From NCBI RefSeq assembly GCF_035222485.1, contig NC_085925.1, positions 248,001-312,000 of the forward strand: a stretch of DNA of 64,000 bases, written 5' to 3'. The first letter of the stretch is position 1; each line of letters starts with the position of its first letter. Positions 50,328 to 61,690 of the stretch are shown piece by piece. The stretch comes from Podospora pseudoanserina. Its lineage: Eukaryota > Ascomycota > Sordariomycetes > Sordariales > Podosporaceae. The notes below the pieces were generated by a model. It made no database searches. It had not been told where the DNA came from and saw nothing but the letters and a program-made list of their open reading frames with translations. A program made the position numbers and the translations under genes.

Positions 50328-50665
50328 TGTCACGGTTCAAAAAAGCGGGGGGTCGCCCGGGCCAATAGAACAGGAGCGACAGATAAGTGGGGCCTGTGGG
50401 ACAGAAGATAACACGGATAAGAGGATCTAGGGATTAGAAGATAGATCTAGGTACGGAGGTACCTAGAAGTTGAGGTCTATATATACGGAGGAACTGGCTG
50501 GTGTAGATAGACAGTTCCGCAGTATGCAATCACAGCTTGTACTCACAGTATTAGTGTCGACATTGAGACATCTTGCTGTGCACTGTTTAGCTGCACCGAA
50601 CCAATTGTCAGAAGTTAGCTTCAACCCGTATCCCTTTCAGGGGTTCGGTACAGGGGTTCGTCACA
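50328..50665 (+). repeat. Solo LTR, almost unmutated, inserted in element H
   Basis: 338 bp, TGTCACGGTTC to GGGGTTCGTCACA, + orientation, with a TATA region GGTCTATATATACGGAGG. Flanks are GTTAA and GTTAT, a 5-bp duplication with one mismatch. Removing the LTR and one repeat rejoins H exactly in register with G. High GC and few RIP-type changes contrast with everything around it. An open frame of 79 codons inside it is incidental. Confidence 0.88.
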
Positions 50666-53222
50666 GTTATTTAAATCACAAAATGGTAGAATATAATTAC
50701 CCATTATAATTGATGTTTAATTTATAGAGGTAATTAATTATGGCCTAATATTTTGTATATGTAAGCATATATATTAAGTACGCTTATCTATAGATTAAAG
50801 CACGGGATAAATAGAAAATAGTATTTCGTATACCCTAAAATTCATTCAACTATTTCGTAATACTATTCGGGTTAATTAATATACCCGCGATGTTTTATTA
50901 TTTCGCTAACTGGACAATCCGGAAGTATCTTAATGAATAGTAATATACTATTTCAATAACGTTTCTGTTTATTTATATATTCCGGAAAAATATAAGCGAT
51001 ATATATAAAATGAATATAATTAAGATATTTAATATTATTAAGTAAGGGTCGGATAGAATTCAAGAAAATTACGGTTATTAGAAACTAATCGATACCATAA
51101 TTATAAAAGCATATCAAGGAATTTGTAATGTTCATAAATCTTTATCGGAGATTTTATTTGGGGGTAATGAGAATTCTAATTACCTAAGTATTTAATTAAA
51201 AAAAATATTGAGTTCCAGTGGGAGTAAAAAGAAAAGTAAGGCTTTTAGGAGTTAAAGGACACTATTTCAAAGGACTCGGTATTTAAACTATTGAACTTTA
51301 ATTAACCCTTCGAAGTCGAAGCTAATATCTTAAATTACACGATCGGTAAATAGTTATATTAACGAAATAACGATGGAAAGCTATATTCGGTAACTTTCTT
51401 TTCGAAGAAAGTAAAGGGAGTACGTTTGAATTACTTAATTTGCGATCAAAAACTCTTTATTATTACTACATTAAAAAAACTATACTTCAATAATAGTAAT
51501 TGTGAAATATAAGTCTACATAAATTGTCAAAACTCACGATACTTTATTACTATCGAAATCCTTCACGTACGATTAATATGATACTTAAAGTTTCTTTCGG
51601 AGTTTAATTTTTAGATTAACTTTGAAAGAGGTTCGGAAAACGTTAGGTAAATATCTCCAACTGGCCAACCGATTATTAGAAAAATATATTTAAAAAATTA
51701 CTATTATTATTTAAAGAAACGCTAAAGGTATTTTTAGATATTTATTTTAACCAGAAATAGAATATTATGTAGTATATTATAAATAAGTTACTTTAAAAAG
51801 TTTTTAAAGAAGTTAAATAATAATATTATAAAGTAATATTATTAAAAGAAATTAGAACCGTAAGGCATTTAAAAGAATAGTTAGGGAAGACTATAGTATA
51901 AAAGTCGAATATATATGAAGTTAGAAAATTAAAATACTCTAATAATAGAAGTTTATAGGTTAAAGGTCGGAGGATATATAAGTATTATATAAACTATAGA
52001 AAAGATTAAGCAGTATTATGATTAGTTAACGTATACTAGTATGTTAAAGGTAATCGATAAGTTTACTAAATGAATTTACTTTTTACCCTACATAGAAAGT
52101 TAGTCGGTAAAGTAACTAGCGGATAAACTACTATAGTATTTTATAGTAACATATATATATATAGCTTAAGCGGTTTATTACGGACCATAATAGTAAATTT
52201 ATATTAAAGTTTTAAAACCCGTTATTAATATAGTTAAGGGTAATAAGTAAAGTATTTTTGGTCTACTACCTTTGAATATATTGTTAAACGGAACGGTCCA
52301 ATTAAATCGTAAAACAATGCTTATAAATTATATTAATTTCAAGTAAAATGACTACGTGAAACTATTATTTATAGTATAATATATCATTAATAAAGACGAT
52401 TAAAGCTATACTCTTTTTCATAAAATTTCGACATCAACTAGACCTATCCAGGAACTGAATGAAGAGGTATTTAGGCCTAGAAGTAAAGTATATAAATGAT
52501 TGATACTTTATAATAAGTTCGAAAAAATTAAAACTTCATAGAGAAAAGAATATAGAAATAATATAAGGTTAAAAATCTCGAATGAGCTCGCTTTAAAGGG
52601 AGGGGTATGAATTTTTTTAAGATATAATTTACGAATTAAGAAATTTGGTAAGAAACTGGGCTATAAAAGAGTGGGCATATTTATGGTTAAAAAGAAAATG
52701 CTAAAGATAGCATTTGAATTAAAACCAATTAATGTAATATATTTACGTTAATATACTTTTTATATTTTATTTTTAAAACACATATTGATACTGAATAAAG
52801 TTTAATATATATGAAGTAGCTAGTGATAAGGGAAAGAGTACGGTATAGAAAATATATTAAATTCATGGTTTAATAAAGATAAAATAAAGTATTTATTTAG
52901 TTAATTAGAATACTTAGTTATTGATAATTAATAGGGAACCTTAATTACTTGAATAAAAAAATTTCATTTGTAATATTTAAACCGGCTAAAGTTAATATAA
53001 GAAAAGAAAATTCCGTTAGGATTCTTAAGAAGTTAAAAATCCTAATGTATTAAAATTTTAACGGAAATCAAACCCGTGTCTTTGATATAGTAGCCGCTAT
53101 AGTATATACTATACCATAAGGTTAATAAATACCTCGGGAAAGGTATATAATTAATTATTTTGGGAGAGGCGAGGATTTAAAAGAGTTAAAGGGAGAGGCG
53201 AAAAGAGAGGACTAGTTAAAGG
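50666..53222 (+). mobile_element. Element H, part 3: RT to chromodomain region
   Basis: Colinear with the reverse complement of G from about 46.5 kb to 43.8 kb. The RT box reads YFNN at 50949-50960. Integrase and chromodomain text follow in degraded form. It ends at the AATAC duplication of element I. Confidence 0.8.
53054..53123 (-). other. tRNA-like module of element H
   Basis: On the - strand 70 nt from AACCTTATGGTATAG to GGGTTTGATTTCCG; ends are mutated. One copy only is seen in H. Confidence 0.55.
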
Positions 53223-53227
53223 AATAC

Positions 53228-53647
53228 TGTGACGAACCTATATCCAAAACCTCTAAAAGAGATACTAGTTAACGGCACTTCTGAACAATCCTAGTTCGGT
53301 ACAGCTAAATAGTGTATACCAATAGCTTATCTCAATCACAATAGTCTAGACACCAACGATTATGACTTATATTATATACTACGGAACTATCTATCTACAC
53401 TAGCCAGTTTCTCCGTATATTTAGACCTTAATCCTTTAGGTACTTCTGTACCTAGATTTATCTTTCAATCCCTAGATCTCCTGAATCTATTTTCTAGTCT
53501 CCAGATCCTTAGATCGAGCTCTAAACCTCTAAATCCACGGATCTATCTCCTAAAAATCCCCCGGCCCGTAATATTCCTTATTCTATAAGCCTACTTATCG
53601 TTTTAATTCCACTAGTTTTAGTAATCCCGCTCTTTAGAATTATAATA
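53228..53647 (-). repeat. 3' LTR of element I
   Basis: Outer end TGTGACGAACC intact, inner end AGAATTATAATA mutated. The TATA region is CTCCGTATATTTAGACC. Confidence 0.9.
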
Positions 53648-53714
53648 TAATATTCCGTTTCTAAGCCGAAATCCCTACGGCCCAATCTCTTTTTCCGTTA
53701 TTCATTACGGTAAA

Positions 53715-53933
53715 GTGTTAATTTCCTTTTTATTTTTTGATATATTTTTAGACCGGGTTTTTAAACGTTTAAATATTACTTGTTTTAAAGCTATTTATCG
53801 CGATACTTTACTTCATATTACGTTATATAAAGTTATTAGTATAATTATTTTTATACGTATTATTAATACCGTTTATTTCCTTATAAACTTTTTTTCTTTA
53901 ATTTTTTTACTATTTTCCCTATATCTCCTCTAA
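53715..53933 (+). pseudogene. Antisense ORF fragment in element I
   Basis: A 72-codon + strand frame (FFDIFLDRVFKRLN, AIYRDTLLHITLYKVI, then hydrophobic text) in the accessory position beside the 3' LTR. Similar text occurs in F1, so it may be a remnant of a second kind of accessory gene, though A+T bias inflates hydrophobicity. Function unknown. Confidence 0.4.
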
Positions 53934-54412
53934 TTAGCCCTTTTACGATGTCGGTAATTTATCCGCCTTTAGCCTTTATAAAATAGTAACAATAAATTAC
54001 TATTTTTAATTTCGATATAAAGACAATAAAGATTTAATTATTTACTTTAATGACGAAAGTTACTTATTTATATAAATATAAGAAATTTTAATTTAATACA
54101 CTAGTTAATATTTTTTTGGTAGTTTTAATAGCGTAGAAGAACTACAAAGAATTGAGTGCGAAGAATAATTTATTCGTTCCTTTTTTCCGCGGGACCGTTC
54201 CGTAGCGGAATCCTTTATTACCGTCCCGTTTAATTTTTCCTTCCTAGATCCCTCCTTAGGCTTTAATTATCTTTCCGCCCTTCCTTTGAACTTTAATATA
54301 GCCGGTCCTTCCTTTTTTGATTACGTAGGGTTTTGCCGGTAATACACCTTTTATTCCCTAAAGTAATTAAAACGTATAATATTATTGATATTTAGGTCCC
54401 TTAATATTTTTT

Positions 54413-54482
54413 AATTTTCCAGTATAGTATAAAATACGCTAGTTATTACGTCGAAAATATAGATTCCATTCCCGTCGAGGTT
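54413..54482 (+). other. tRNA-like module, element I copy 1
   Basis: 70 nt, AATTTTCCAGTATAG to CCCGTCGAGGTT; T-arm GATTCCATTCCCG. The 5' acceptor-like end is mutated. Confidence 0.5.
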
Positions 54483-54592
54483 TTTTAAGTCTAAATATAC
54501 TTTTAGTTCCCCGTAAGTAATATATTTTCGAACTTTTTTTATAGTAATAAAGCGTATAATATTGATTAGGCCTAAATTCCCTTGTACTTACT

Positions 54593-54662
54593 ACTCTTAT
54601 AGTATAATACGTAATACGTCGAATACTATACTAGAGATATAGGTTTGATTCTTATCGAAGTT
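54593..54662 (+). other. tRNA-like module, element I copy 2
   Basis: 70 nt ending GGTTTGATTCTTATCGAAGTT. Spacing to copy 1 is 110 bases, comparable to the pairs in F1 and C. Confidence 0.5.
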
Positions 54663-55567
54663 TTTCGGTATTGAGATTTATATATATATCTAGAAATTTA
54701 GGTATTATTTTTACCGATGTAGGTTTTAGTTAGTTTAAGTATTACTAATGAAACTCTACTTATTTCATTTAAGTAGTTAAGATTTACTTTTAGTTCTTAC
54801 GAATTATTTACAGTCGGATATTTTAATTAATTAATTAAATGTTTTAATTAACTTTTATTAAACTATAAATTTAGTGATTTTAACGTACTTTTCTTTTTAT
54901 TTTCCGCTATTTCCTATGTATTAATCTTACTTACCAGTAGTACAAATCTTAAAAGTTAAATATAAAAAGTATATAACTATAAACGTAGGATATTCGGCAA
55001 TTTTAATTCGAATACCATGTCCGACATTTTTTTACCTTAAATAAGCCTACTCTTTTTTAGTTTAGCTTTCTACTAAGTCTTTTAATACATACACTATGTA
55101 TAAAAAAAACTCTATTCCTTTTTGTAATGTAAAGTCCTTTGAGCTTGTTAGTATTATAGTATTTCTATATCCTCTCCTTTATAAATTTTAGGTTTTCTTT
55201 AAGTTTACTATGAAATATATATAATTAATTTACTTTAACTTTAGCCCTAAGTACCTTTACGCTTAATCCTTACCGTAAGTTTACTTTATATTTAAAATTT
55301 ACGAAGAACAATATAGCTTTAATCGTCTATATTAATAATATATCATATACTAACTATATTATAAGTGATAGTTTAACCTCATTCTTTTATTCAAAATTAA
55401 TCGAATTCCGTAGATACTATTCCATAATTTAATCAAACCGTTTGTTTCATTATTTATTTAAGGGTGGTAAACTAAAATCACTTTATTTACTACTCCTAGC
55501 CTCGTTATTAATCGTCATTAAAACTTTAATACGAATTTATTATTACGGTCCGTAATATACTTTCTAA

Positions 55568-55570
<3 letters not shown>

Positions 55571-55599
<29 letters not shown>
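55571..55599. repeat. (AT)n microsatellite
   Basis: About 14-15 uninterrupted AT units within the integrase region of element I. The matching position in G has only a few TA units, so this is a local expansion. Confidence 0.9.
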
Positions 55600-55600
<1 letters not shown>

Positions 55601-58600
55601 CTATAATGTATTATAATTGTATATACGTTAATTATTTTACTCATTAGGTCCTCTTAAAAAGTAGGAAATATATTTACTTCGTAAGCTTATCGATTACCTT
55701 GAATATAATATTATACTTAACACCGGTTACTATATCTTTTAATCTTAATACCTTAATAATAAAGTGTATCGTAACTAAATTCTATAGTCGTTCCATTATT
55801 AATAATAATTTTAAAAATCTATCAAGTTTATATTTCGTAACCCTTATTTTTTTATAAGTATAGCATAAATAAATAATTTTGTTAGTATCGCTTTTAATTT
55901 TTAATTAATTGAAGTATTACTTAGTTTTTTTATAGTCTTTATAATACCTTTATATCCTTCGAACTTCGATCCGTAAATCTTTATTACTAATACCGTGTTA
56001 TTACCTAGCTTTAAGCACGTTCGATTCTTGTATTATAGTCTCCCCTAATGATCTTTTTAAATACTTTATAGTTTTAATTCTCTTTATTAATATTACTTTA
56101 TTATATGGTTACCTAACTTCCTTTAATACTTACTGAAGAAGTAGCTTACTTATAATATATTACGTAGTACTTTATTTACGGCTAGAGTAGATACTTAAGA
56201 GTACCGTTTAGTATCTCCTGAAATAGTAGTAGTGACTCGTTAGGTGTATCCTTATATTAGTCGGCTCGCTAGTTAAATACGTTTACTCCAGCGTTTTCCG
56301 AACCCTTTTTATAGTTAATTTAGAATTAAATTCCGAAAGAAACTTTAACTATTACGTTTATTATATATTAAAGAACTTCGTAATAATAAAGTATTATAAA
56401 TTTTTATAATCCGTATAAACCTATACTTTATAACTAATATTAGTAAAGTATACCTTTTATTCCTTAAATACTTCGATAATAACGAATAGTTTTTTTTATA
56501 AATTAAGTAGTTTTAACGTACCCCTTTAATTTTTTTAAAAAAAGAAGAGTACCGGTTAGCTTTCCGTTATCGTCTCGCTAGCCTAATTATTTACTAATTG
56601 CGTAATTTAATATATTAACCTCGACTTTAAAATAACCGATTAAAGTTTAATAATTTAAGGATTAAGTCTTTTAATATAATTTTTTTTCAATTATTAGAAG
56701 GCTTACTTTTCTCTCTAAGTTACCGGAATTGTATAGCCTTTTTCATTAAATATTTATTAACCTTACGATACTTATATTACACCGGATAAATATCCGACAG
56801 AAATTTATAAATCTTAAAAATTCTTTGATATATATCTATATTTATAATACAAGTTAATCCTTAATTACAGTAATATTTTTAAATTCTATACTAACTTTAT
56901 TTAATAATATTAAATATCTTAAATATATTATTTTTTATATCTAAAACTTCCTTCTTTCCTTGATAAATAAAAATCCGGTTTCATATAGTGTATTCATATC
57001 TTTCGTATATACCGTTTATACTTCTTTAAAGTATATAGGTAAATAAAATATTACTACAATAATATATTACTATTTTATTAAAGCACTTTCGGATTTTACA
57101 ATTTATAAAAGATAAATATATTAATTAACCCGACTAATATTATAAAGTACCCGAAATAACTATAGCGCATACTAAACGTGATTTTCTGTTTATTCTTTTC
57201 ATTAATCTATATATAAATGTACCCGATAAATATATGTAAATATATTACTTAACGCGCTTTAGTTAGCTAACTCCGTAACCTAAATATTAATAGTAATAAG
57301 TATTTTTTTTTATTAACTAACTAACGGTAATTTATATATAATTGTAAATCATTATTTTTTAAGTATAAAAATACAGGGTATCTTATTGGCAATATAGACT
57401 CTTTAATATATCATTTCTTTAAACTTTTAAATACTTCCGTAGTTCCTTATTTTATTTATCGTTAAAATAATAAACTCAAATAACTATAATTTGGTTGCTT
57501 CTTTTAATTTAGTTTTCTAATCCTACGGTTTTCCTTTTAAAAAACCTTTTAAATACTTAGCCATAAAGGCTAAATATTCTACATATTTCATTAGTATTTT
57601 TTCTCGTCTTTCTTTACGCTATTATAATAAATATATTCATCAATCTCCGATATTTTTACTAATATCGTTAACTTTATTTCTTTGATTTTACTGTTTATAT
57701 CGATAAAATTTATTATTATTTCGTAGGCTTCTTACGGTAATACCGTGCAGGGTACTTATCCTATACTTCATATATATTTTTAATTTCTTATCGTAAATTA
57801 AATACTTTAAAAGCTTTCCTGATCGTAAATAGTTACTATCCCTCTAATCGATATTTAATTTATAACTTTTATACTATAATTACTTTAAGATTATATCCGT
57901 TAAAGGTCCTATATTAACAATATTAAATATAATTGAAATTATCTTTCTTTCTACTATAATATTTAAAATAATATTTCTCCATAAACCTTTCACGTAGGAC
58001 ATAACCCTTATATTACGATTTATTCTCTTTTTTTCAAGGATTTAAGCTTAATATACACTATAGCGACATTAACTTTATTTCCGTACCTCCGTTTATTAAT
58101 ATTATCGCTTAAATATCTTTTTAGTACGCTATAACTTAAAGGTATTTTTTTTATTTTCTTTCCATATTGTAATAATTTAGTTAGCGAATATCAAATCGTT
58201 ATTTTATATTTTTATTTTACACCGATACTTTCGAAAATATTATTTGTAATCCGTTAAAGGTTATCGGCCTTAACGAAGGGCCACGAGTCGTTTCCTAAAT
58301 CATTAGATTATTTAAAAGCATCCTCTTACTCCGGCTTATTTAATAATATAAAGTCTTTTAATTTTCTCTACTTACTTTTCTCTTATCTTCCGTTTCTTAG
58401 TTTCCTAATATTCTTTCATATTTATATTTAATAGTAAATCTTTAATTTAATCGTTTATTTAAATACCTTTAATTAATATTATTATTTAACTTTCTTTTGT
58501 AAATATAAGATAGAATTTACGCTTAAATATTATCCCAATACCGTTCCTTCTTAAAATATTATACTATCGTTTATAATTTTACCGTTCGTATATTCGAGGT

Positions 58601-60106
58601 AATATTTTATCTATTCTAAAGCGAGGTTTATTATTTAAAAGTTATTTTGTAGTTTAATTAGGTCCTAAACCGTCTATAAGAAATAATCGTTCAATTCCTA
58701 TTAAATTTTTTTATTTTACTATTATCCTTTTAACTAACTATAGCTTACCCTTATTACTTACCTTATATACCGGCTAATAACCGTATAGCAATTTAGTTTA
58801 ATAATACTTTATATATCCATATATAATATACTAGAACTAAGGTACTTTCCGGTACTCTGTATATATAAGATAAATTATATTATTTTTTTATAAGTTAGAT
58901 ATTATAAAATCGTAAATATATTTTTTAGTAATTTCGCGATCTTAATATTAATTTGGTTTTACTTTTATTTTTATTTTTTAAACTATTATATTTAAGTTTT
59001 ATAATTAATTCTATAGTATTTATATTTAAATAATGTTTTTTTTATATCCTTTTTATTACATTTTATAATGCTTAAAACTCTATTTGTTTCATTTAACTTA
59101 TTAATTTAAGTTTTTATTTTTGAAGTTTATTACTTTATTCTCTTAATACTTTATTACTTTATTCTCTTAATACTTTATATTTATAACTTTCATAAACATC
59201 GGTCCCCTTAATATAATAAGTGTTATAATCTCTTTTTTCTACTCGAGTTACTTAAGTACCTTATAATCCTTTTTAAAAAAAAAATTTCTTCTATAATTAA
59301 AATACGTATAATTATTCGTACTATAATTACGTCTTTATACCTTTAAGCTCTACGTAAATAAATATTAAAACGTGAATACCGTAAAAAATTTTTTATTAAA
59401 GTAGTAAGGTTTTTATACGTATATACTTTCACGCTTTTACAGTATTAGTATTATCGATCGTTAATATAGATTACTATTATAATATATTCGCTAATAGTTT
59501 CCGGCTGCTTTTATTAATATAGTTTATCTTTAATTTTTCTTTAAATCCGGTATAAAATAATTATACTAATCTTTTATTACTAATTTCGTTACGGAATATA
59601 TTCGTCCTAAATACTATAATATAATTGGTAATGAAATTTAATTTACTCAAAACTAATTAACCATTTCTAAGCGTAGTTACTTTTGTTATATTTTCCAAAT
59701 ACCTCTTTAATTTTTGGTTCGAAACCTTTATAAAGTAAGTGCCTTATCTCTATATTTAAACGTAATATATATAACTTTAGATTCTTCGTCGGGGAAACCA
59801 AAAAGTAATACTGAAAGTAAACCTTAAACTAAATTAAAGATTATTTTAACTATCCTTTTATACTTCTATAGCGGTTAGGTGCCTCGAACTTAATATACTC
59901 TTTTTCTTTACATAAGCTACTAATCTTTTAGTAAAGTATAGCGTTTTTCTACGTAAAGGTATCGTAAGAAAGGCATAACTTATTTTGCGGGAAGTTAATC
60001 GATAATAAGTTAGGTCGAAGTTCCTCTTTAAGTATTAACATTTCCGGCTATAGCATTAACTTAATGTCTTTAATCTATCCGTAATAAAATTAAGTAATAT
60101 ATAACG

Positions 60107-60508
60107 TATAATAAACCTTTATCCAGAACTTCTAAAAGGGAGAGTAGTTAAAGGCACTTTTAAATAATCCTAATTCGGTATAACTAAATCATATATTATA
60201 ATAGCTTGTTTTAATTATAATAATCTAAATACTAACGATTATAATTTATATTATATATTACGGAACTATTTATTTACACTACCTAATTCCTCCGTATATA
60301 TAGACCTCAATCCTTTAGGTACCTCCATACCTAAATGTATCTTTTAATTCCTAAATCTCCTAGATCTAGCTTCTAGTCTCTAGATCTTTGGATCTACCTC
60401 CTAAATCCTAGATTCCCTAGCCCGTGTTATTCCCTGTCCCAGAGGCCAGACTTATCCGTCGCTCCAGTCTCACTGGTTCTGGCGACCCCGCTCTTCAGAA
60501 CCGTGACA
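60107..60508 (-). repeat. 5' LTR of element I
   Basis: Inner end TATAATAAACC (mutated), outer end CTTCAGAACCGTGACA intact with an unmutated GC-rich last 90 bases. Confidence 0.9.
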
Positions 60509-60513
60509 AATAC

Positions 60514-61147
60514 TATTTAATATAGTATCTTAGTCAATCGAGTCCAAAGTACCCGAGGCTTACGCAGCCGTAATTTCCGACTCCCGACGATTAATTACTT
60601 CGAACTTATTTAGTAAAGTAAAGTTACGCTATATTATTTCGGTACTATATAACGAAAGGTAATTGTATTAGCGACGAAAACGTATAAATGCTATTAAAGT
60701 TTTTTAAGCCGCGCGTTAAGTCTCTTAGAATTTATATTAAATACATTAGAAATGCGTTTCGGTCAACTCCTCCTCGTAAGTTAATCGTTTAGTTTGGCTA
60801 TTATATAATTAATTATATATATACGTTAGAAAGATAAGAAAAAAGAATATAGGGTAAAAAATATGTATACCAAAACAGGAATATTTATATTACTATACCT
60901 ATTAAGCTTTTCGAAAAGTAATAGGAATATTGAATATTGTTACACCTAAGTAAAAAAAAATTGTTATAAGGGATATATATCAGGAAGATTATAAGTTTAA
61001 AGTTTTAGATATACAGTTAAGTATAGTTAGGGTTTCAGAAAAAAAAGTAAAGAAGGGAAATTTATTAACGAAGATTAAGCGGAAAAGAAATAGTAATGAT
61101 TTTAAGGACGTAATCACCGGAGCGTCGATTTAGAAGAAGGAGCATTA
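60514..61147 (+). mobile_element. Element H, part 4: accessory region
   Basis: Resumes H after element I and leads into its 3' LTR. The - strand holds the accessory ORF; the remainder is A+T-rich with a purine-rich stretch (AGAAGAAGGAGCATT) just before the LTR that fits a polypurine tract for a + strand element. Confidence 0.7.
60530..60810 (-). pseudogene. Antisense accessory ORF of element H, coiled-coil protein
   Basis: The - strand frame reads SQTKRLTYEEELTETHF, FIRFRRQYNYLSLYSTEII, RNFTLLNKFEVINRRESEIT and SGTLDSID with stops at probable Q codons. It has the same layout as the + strand ORF of G: a helical stretch, an R-rich RxRxQxxYLS-like segment, then SxEII. Being antisense to pol in both elements despite their opposite orientation argues for a real gene. 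Unknown function. Confidence 0.55.
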
Positions 61148-61510
61148 TATTATAATTAAACTAGTAGGTAAGTCAAACGAATACGGAGTATAGGAAGTGC
61201 CGGTTAATTACTACGGGAATTAATAGGAAGTAGAGCGCCGGGGAGCGCTAGAAGCGCAGTAATCTAAGTAATATTAGGGTAATAAGAGTAATCTAAAATC
61301 ACTCTTAATATCGTAATCTACGGTAATCCACTAATCTATACATATAGAGGAACTAACTAATATAGATAGATAGTTCCGCAATATATAATTTAAGTTATAA
61401 ACGTGAGTATCTAAACTACCATGGTTAAGAAAAGCTATTTATTGTATACTATTTAGCTATACCGAACCAGGATTGTTTATAAGCGCTTTCGACTAGTATC
61501 TTTCTATGAG
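61148..61510 (+). repeat. 3' LTR of element H, truncated
   Basis: Starts TATTATAATTAAAC (from TGTCACAGTTAAGC), holds CGCCGGGGAGCGCTAG and CATATAGAGGAACTAAC, and follows the LTR order to GAGGTTCTAAGTA, where the last 15-20 bases are lost. It belongs to the LTR type of element E. Confidence 0.8.
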
Positions 61511-61690
61511 GTTCTAAGTACCGCTTTCACGTTTTTATTTTGCGTTAAGGTTTTAGGTTTTTTGGTGTAATTTTTCTTGGTTTTTTTTTCGGTTTTTTTT
61601 TCTTTTGGGGTATTTTCTGGGTATTTTTTGGGGGGGGTTTTTCCCCCTCCCTTTTATAATCCATTAATCTATCTACTTTATTAGTATAAA
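61511..61690. other. Low-complexity right boundary of the A+T-rich block
   Basis: T- and G-rich simple sequence (runs of T, a run of G at about 61628) between the H LTR and normal-composition DNA. Confidence 0.6.

Larger units (their letters stand above)
53648..60106 (-). pseudogene. gag-pol region of element I, RIP-inactivated
   Basis: Colinear with G: chromodomain about 54.72-54.90 kb, integrase about 55.2-56.1 kb, RT box YCSN (for YxDD) at 57050-57061, gag about 59.0-60.0 kb. Every frame is closed by stops. The accessory region and tRNA-like modules occupy the left kilobase. Confidence 0.8.
53228..60508 (-). mobile_element. Element I: full-length chromovirus
   Basis: 7281 bp, LTRs at 53228-53647 (420 bp) and 60107-60508 (402 bp), perfect 5-bp duplication AATAC at 53223-53227 and 60509-60513. 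- strand orientation, with the same domain order as G. It carries two tRNA-like modules. gag lies near the right LTR. It is inserted in element H. Confidence 0.9.

Noticed and set aside
50470-50709. 79-codon + strand open frame over the solo LTR
   Set aside because: Lies mostly inside a non-coding LTR and ends in flanking H sequence.
55571-55599. AT repeat as a replication or centromere signal
   Set aside because: It is a plain microsatellite expansion inside a dead integrase gene.
5836-61510. CRISPR array, bacterial operons or a biosynthetic gene cluster
   Set aside because: Eukaryotic intron-bearing genes flank the block, no regularly spaced short repeats exist, and no enzyme-coding frames other than retroelement pol are seen.
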